Assembly: GCA_937900975.1 (NCBI GenBank)
Contig: CALCPC010000748.1
Coordinates: 1 to 10,667 of the forward strand
Reading direction: 5' to 3'
Source of the DNA: an uncultured Paracoccaceae bacterium
Lineage (GTDB): Bacteria; Pseudomonadota; Alphaproteobacteria; Rhodobacterales; Rhodobacteraceae
Length of the DNA stretch: 10,667 bases
A model generated the notes under the pieces. It was not told where the DNA came from. It was given only the letters and a program-made list of their open reading frames with translations, and did no database searches. The position numbers and the translations under genes are program-made. Of the stretch, positions 7,323 to 10,667 are shown one piece after another. Position 1 is the stretch's first letter. Every line of letters begins with the position of its first letter.

Positions 7323-7380
7323 GCCCCGCCGTCGCCCGCCTTCATCGCACCGCCCCGCCGTCGCGGGCCTTCATTGCGCC
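7323..7380 (-). repeat. Tandem duplication of a 29-bp unit spanning the synthetase stop codon
   Basis: 7323-7351 and 7352-7380 are adjacent copies with 25 of 29 positions matching. The copy at 7352-7380 encodes the synthetase C-terminus and stop; the other lies just after it in the untranslated gap. This looks like replication slippage that has since diverged. No hairpin with a T-run follows. Confidence 0.65.
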
Positions 7381-9318
7381 GCCATCCGGGGACGGTCGGT
7401 CGCCACTTCGGCGTCAGAAATGGTCAGCGTCGCCTTGATCGAGCCTTTGCGCCCGTCTTCGTATGTGACTTCGGTCTCTGTCGAGACGCGCGCCGACCCG
7501 TCGTAAAGCGCGGCGATCAAATCTCCGTATTTCTCTTCGATGGTGCGGCGGCGCACCTTCCGGGTCCGGGTCAGCTCCCCGTCATCGGCGTCCAGTTCCT
7601 TATGAAGCACCAGGAACCGGTGGATTTGGCACCCCGACAGCATCTCGTCCGCGGCGACGCTGGTGTTCACCTCTGCCACATGACCCGCGATCATCGCATA
7701 GACCTGCGGCAAACCGGCCAACTCCTGGTAGCTGCCATAGGCGATGTTGTTGCGCTCCGCCCAATTGCCAACGGCCGTCAGATCGATGTTGATAAGCGCG
7801 GTGCACATCTCAAGCCCATTGCCGATGACGACGGCCTCTAAGATGTTGGGATAGAACTTCAGCTTGTTTTCCACGTATTTCGGCGCAAACATCCGCCCAT
7901 CGGCCATTTTGCCCACATCCTTGGCCCGGTCGATGATCCGCAAATGGCCGGTTTTCTCTTCGATGAAACCGGCATCGCCCGTGGCCACCCAGCCCTCAGC
8001 ATCCTAGGTCGAGGCTGTGCTTTCGGGGTTCATGTAATAGCTCTGAAACACACCGGGAGAGCAGTAGAAAACCTCGCCCGTGTCGCCCAGCCGGATCTCA
8101 ACGCCGGGGCTTGGCACACCCACCGTGTCGGCGCGCACCTCCCCATCGGGCTGTTGGGTGATGAACACGCTCGCCTCGGTCTGCCCGTAAAGCTGTTTTA
8201 GATTGATCCCAAGCGCGCGGTAGAATTCAAAGATCTCAGGCCGCGGTAGACCCAACCCGCACCCGCGTCAGCCCAAGCGTGTTTTTAAGCGGACCGTAAA
8301 TGGCCAGCGCACCCAGCTGGTACCACAGCTTTTGCGGCAGCGGCACAGCCTCTCCGTCCAAGATCCGCGGCCCCCAGGTCTTGGCGAAAGCCATGAAATG
8401 ATGGAACAACCGGCGCTTCAGCAGGCCGGCATCCTCCATGCGGATCATCACATTGGTCAACAAACCCTCAAAAAAGCGGGGCGGCGCGAAAAAATAGGTG
8501 GGGCCGATTTCGCGCAAATCGTGCTGCATGGTCTCTTCGCTTTCCGGACACGCAACACAAAACCCCGACCAATAGGCCTGCCCCATCGAGAAGATGAAAT
8601 CGCCGACCCAGGCCATCGGCAAATAGGCCAGCACGCTGTCGGTCTCGACCAACGTGTCGAACAGGGCCGACGCGCGCGACGTTTCGATAATGTTGCGGTT
8701 GGACAGCACCACGCCTTTCGGCCGTCCCGTGGTGCCAGAGGTGTAGAGCATCACACATGTCGTGTCCGCGTCCTGGCCCGCGATGCGCCGGGCAAGCTCC
8801 CCCGCGTCGCCCTCTGTGCGCCCTTGCTCCGCAACCGCCTCAAGACGGCTCAACCGCGCGTGGTCATACCGGCGCAGGCCGCGCGGATCGAGATACAGGA
8901 TCCGCTCTAACCCCGGCAGCGCGTCCGAGACTTCAAGCACCTTGTCCACCTGCTCTTGATCCTCGGCCACGACAAAACGGGCGCCGGCGTGATCAAGGAC
9001 ATAGGCCATCTCCTCCCCGACACTGTCGTGATAGAGCGGCACGGGGATGCCGCCGGCCATTTGCACCGCAACCATGGCGCCGTAAAGCTCTGGCCGGTTG
9101 CGTCCGATGATCGCCACGTGATCGCCCTCGACAAGGCCGAGCGCGATCAGCCCTTTGGCCTGTGCCTCGATCTCGGCCGCGATCTCGGCCCAGGTCCAGC
9201 TTTGCCAGATCCCGTATTCCTTCACGCGATAGGCCGGACGATCCCCGCGCACGGCGACGTTGCGCTTCAGCAGCTTTGGGAACGTGTCCGCGGCGTCTAT
9301 GCTGGCATCTAAGGCCAT
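7371..9318 (-). pseudogene. AMP-forming long-chain acyl-CoA synthetase (FadD-like), disrupted by a frameshift and an amber codon
   Basis: The reconstructed protein is about 650 aa, normal for large AMP-binding acyl-CoA synthetases, which make acyl-CoA from acid, ATP and CoA. It reads in three pieces. Piece 1 (9318 to 8236, 360 aa) carries the ATP loop YTSGTTGRPKG (192-202) and ends VGSTAA-stop. Piece 2 resumes in another frame at PEIFEFYRALG (from 8240) and has LYGQTE. It then meets TAG at 8004-8006 where I expect Lys before DAEGW. Piece 3 (8003-7371) has ATGDAG, RAKDVGKMADGR and the C-terminal TRTRKVRR region. The frame change fits loss of about 14 nt, removing the Gly-rich turn between TA and GPE that I expect in this family. 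ATG 9318 is chosen for the purine-rich GGGAGAGGGGGG upstream; an ATG at 9381 lacks one. It is first in the cluster, so it should have activated the imported acid. Confidence 0.88.
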
Positions 9319-9525
9319 TCGGCCCCCCTCTCCCTTCGGTGGCGTGTTCTTCGGCGCCTTTCCACGCGCAATCGTAGCCATTCTTGGCGCGAGATAAACT
9401 CAAAAAAGAGGCAATTTTCCAGGCCTGTCACCACGGCCGAGACCCCTTTTCATCTGACCCAAGGACAGTGGGCCCGGCTCACACCCAAAGCTTGAACCGC
9501 CCTTATCACAGTCACGAAACGCAGC
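9319..9525. other. Intergenic region upstream of the transporter cluster
   Basis: These 207 bases separate the lipoprotein stop from the synthetase start. The cluster promoter should lie here on the minus strand, and an AT-richer patch around 9398-9420 is the best place for it. I could not find a -35/-10 pair with acceptable spacing, nor a convincing terminator for the lipoprotein gene, and no small gene is evident. Confidence 0.4.
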
Positions 9526-10047
9526 TTAGGGCCAGCTGCTGTACCGTGCTTGCCGGTGTTCCAAAGTGCCCTGTCGAAACCGCAAAAAGCTGATGTCGCG
9601 CAGCAGCGCGTCGCGGAGCGCGGCATCTTCGGTCACTGTGGCCTTGCGAAACGCCTCGTCGATCTCTCGGTCGATCTGATCGATATCCTGCTCCAGGCGA
9701 TAGTATTGGCGACCATGCTCCCACGGCGTTTGCATTTTCGCCCGTGCGGCGGCGGGACAAACCGACGAAATCCGCGCGCCGCTGCGGCCGATCCGATAGG
9801 CGCGCGCAGGCTGGCAATACAGCACCAAACCCTCGGCCCGGCCGGCGGCCCAAGCCTCCCGATCCGGCTGGATGCCGAAATCCGCACAAGCTTCGGCGTG
9901 GCGCGCGATCCAGTCCGGCGCCCGCCCGGCCTCACCGTCAAGCGCGCCGATCCCGGCCCAGTTGCCGCCGCGGCACTGATCCTCACTCAGCGTAGCACAG
10001 GCGGCCAAAATCAAGGCCAAGGGCAGAACCAACACAATCAGACGCAT
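9526..10047 (-). CDS. DUF2799-type outer-envelope lipoprotein
   Basis: This 173-aa predicted lipoprotein has a basic start, a hydrophobic core and a lipobox LAAC with Cys17 as the lipidation site. The mature part has the Cys-, Gly- and Trp-rich pattern I associate with DUF2799: SEDQCRGGNW (21-30), GALDGEAGR (34-42), HAEAC (50-54), WAAGRAEGL (66-74), YCQP (77-80), YRIGRSG (84-90) and CP (97-98). Residues 108-165 are charged and likely helical, possibly coiled coil. ATG 10047 is chosen because GGGGAGGT lies 5 nt upstream and the signal peptide begins there; an in-frame ATG at 10074 would put extra charged residues before it. It ends in TAA. No molecular function is established for the family to my knowledge. 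It is divergent from the sigma factor, and a regulatory link is possible but untested. Confidence 0.75.
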   Translation of the reverse strand: MRLIVLVLPLALILAACATLSEDQCRGGNWAGIGALDGEAGRAPDWIARHAEACADFGIQPDREAWAAGRAEGLVLYCQPARAYRIGRSGARISSVCPAAARAKMQTPWEHGRQYYRLEQDIDQIDREIDEAFRKATVTEDAALRDALLRDISFLRFRQGTLEHRQARYSSWP

Positions 10048-10052
10048 CGCGC

Positions 10053-10060
10053 ACCTCCCC
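10053..10060 (-). promoter_or_regulatory. Ribosome-binding site of the lipoprotein gene
   Basis: GGGGAGGT on the minus strand, 5 nt before ATG 10047, decides the start. The 183-nt divergent region to the sigma-factor start contains TTGACC (10182-10187) and TATAAG (10217-10222) on the plus strand, but they are 29 nt apart, too far to form one promoter. Confidence 0.65.
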
Positions 10061-10230
10061 CGCAAATCTCGCATCGAGCACGGATCTGGCCAAGCCCCGC
10101 GCCGAACACAAATTCCAACACTCTGCGTCCATCGGCCCGTCCGATGCGCCCCATGGGCGCGCGGCTCGGCGAAAAAAAGATTTGACCGGCCAAGCAGGGC
10201 GGGCTGCGCTGCGTCCTATAAGGGATGTTG

Positions 10231-10667
10231 ATGGACACGGAAGATGCGCGCTTGGTGGCGGATGCGGTTGCGGGGGACCGCGCGGCGTTCGCGGCCCTTG
10301 TAACCCGGCATTACGACCGGATTTTCCGTGTCGCGTGGCGTATCCTTGGCAACCGGGCCGAGGCCGAGGATCTGGCGCAGGATGTTTGCGCAACGCTTGG
10401 CCGCCGGATCCGCAGCTTTCGTGGCGAGGCGGCGTTCACGACCTGGCTCCATCGTTTGGTGGTCAACGCGGCCCGCGACCGGCTGCGGCGGGAGGCCGCG
10501 CGCGGCCGCGCTGCGATGGGCTGGGGGGATGCAGAGGGGCTGCGCCGCCGCGACGCGGCCGAGCGTGAGGGTGAGGTCGCCTGGTTGCGCGAAACGCTTG
10601 CCACCCTCTCCCCAGAGCTGCGCGAAACGGTTGCTATGGAGTAGGGGGAGGGCTTGGCCCCTGGCGC
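10231..10667 (+). pseudogene. ECF-type RNA polymerase sigma factor, stopped by an amber codon at the start of region 4; 3' end outside window
   Basis: Region 2 is complete. RHYDRIFRVAWRILG (26-40) and EAEDLAQDV (44-52) correspond to the core-binding helices, and FTTWLHRLVVNAARDRLRR (69-87) to the -10-recognition part. Region 4 begins with WLRETLATLSPELRETVAM (118-136), but TAG at 10642-10644 ends the protein at 137 aa, before the helix-turn-helix that reads the -35 element; relatives are about 170-190 aa. After the stop the same frame continues GEGLAPG up to the window edge. That resembles the GEGLS-type segment expected there, so a nonsense change (for example TTG to TAG) is likelier than a natural end. 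AAGGG at 10220-10224 supports ATG 10231; ATG 10225 is the alternative. Without region 4 it should not direct promoter-specific transcription. An anti-sigma gene may follow outside the window. Confidence 0.75.

Noticed and set aside
6166..7506. Plus-strand frame of 446 codons across livG and the 114-aa gene
   Set aside because: It spans two unrelated minus-strand genes and their gap, and has no family resemblance (Arg/His/Pro-rich).
10182..10222. TTGACC plus TATAAG as a sigma-factor promoter
   Set aside because: The spacing is 29 nt instead of about 17, and no suitable alternative partner was found for either box.
1..10667. Mobile element, prophage, CRISPR, tRNA or defence system
   Set aside because: I found no transposase, integrase, phage gene, regularly spaced repeats or cloverleaf. 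The gene decay is not associated with any visible insertion.

Overview
The window looks like chromosomal DNA of an alphaproteobacterium, most likely a Rhodobacterales (Roseobacter-group) member. The reasons are high GC content, TGA-dominated stop codons, and proteins resembling Rhodobacteraceae families as I remember them. No database search was possible, so the taxonomic call is an inference.

From 9318 down to 1 on the minus strand lies one co-oriented cluster. In transcription order it holds: a large AMP-forming acyl-CoA synthetase (FadD-like, broken); a 114-aa membrane protein; LivG-type ATPase; LivH-type permease; a 134-aa four-helix membrane protein; LivM-type permease; a periplasmic substrate-binding protein; a strong intercistronic hairpin; LivF-type ATPase (broken); and a phenylacetate-CoA-ligase-like adenylate-forming protein that runs off the left edge. 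Spacing is tight (15-150 nt, one 14-nt overlap) and most starts have good Shine-Dalgarno sequences. The layout is that of a HAAT-family ABC importer packaged with two CoA-ligase-type enzymes. This suggests uptake of an organic (aromatic or fatty) acid coupled to its activation as a CoA thioester. The substrate cannot be read from the sequence.

Upstream of the cluster, 9526-10047 on the minus strand encodes a small lipoprotein of DUF2799 type. It is divergent from an ECF-type sigma factor on the plus strand at 10231, which runs towards the right edge.

The most striking property is decay. The FadD-like gene has a frameshifting deletion and an amber codon. LivF has an amber codon exactly at the Walker A lysine. 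The binding protein appears to lack an internal block of roughly 45-50 residues. The sigma factor hits an amber codon at the start of region 4. LivG, LivH, LivM, both small membrane proteins and the visible part of the PaaK-like gene are open throughout. Explanations are pseudogenisation of a system no longer under selection, assembly or base-calling error, or (less likely) amber readthrough. None of the nine genes that close inside the window ends in TAG.

No tRNA, rRNA, CRISPR array, insertion sequence or attachment site was seen, and no gene-free stretch exceeds about 210 bases.
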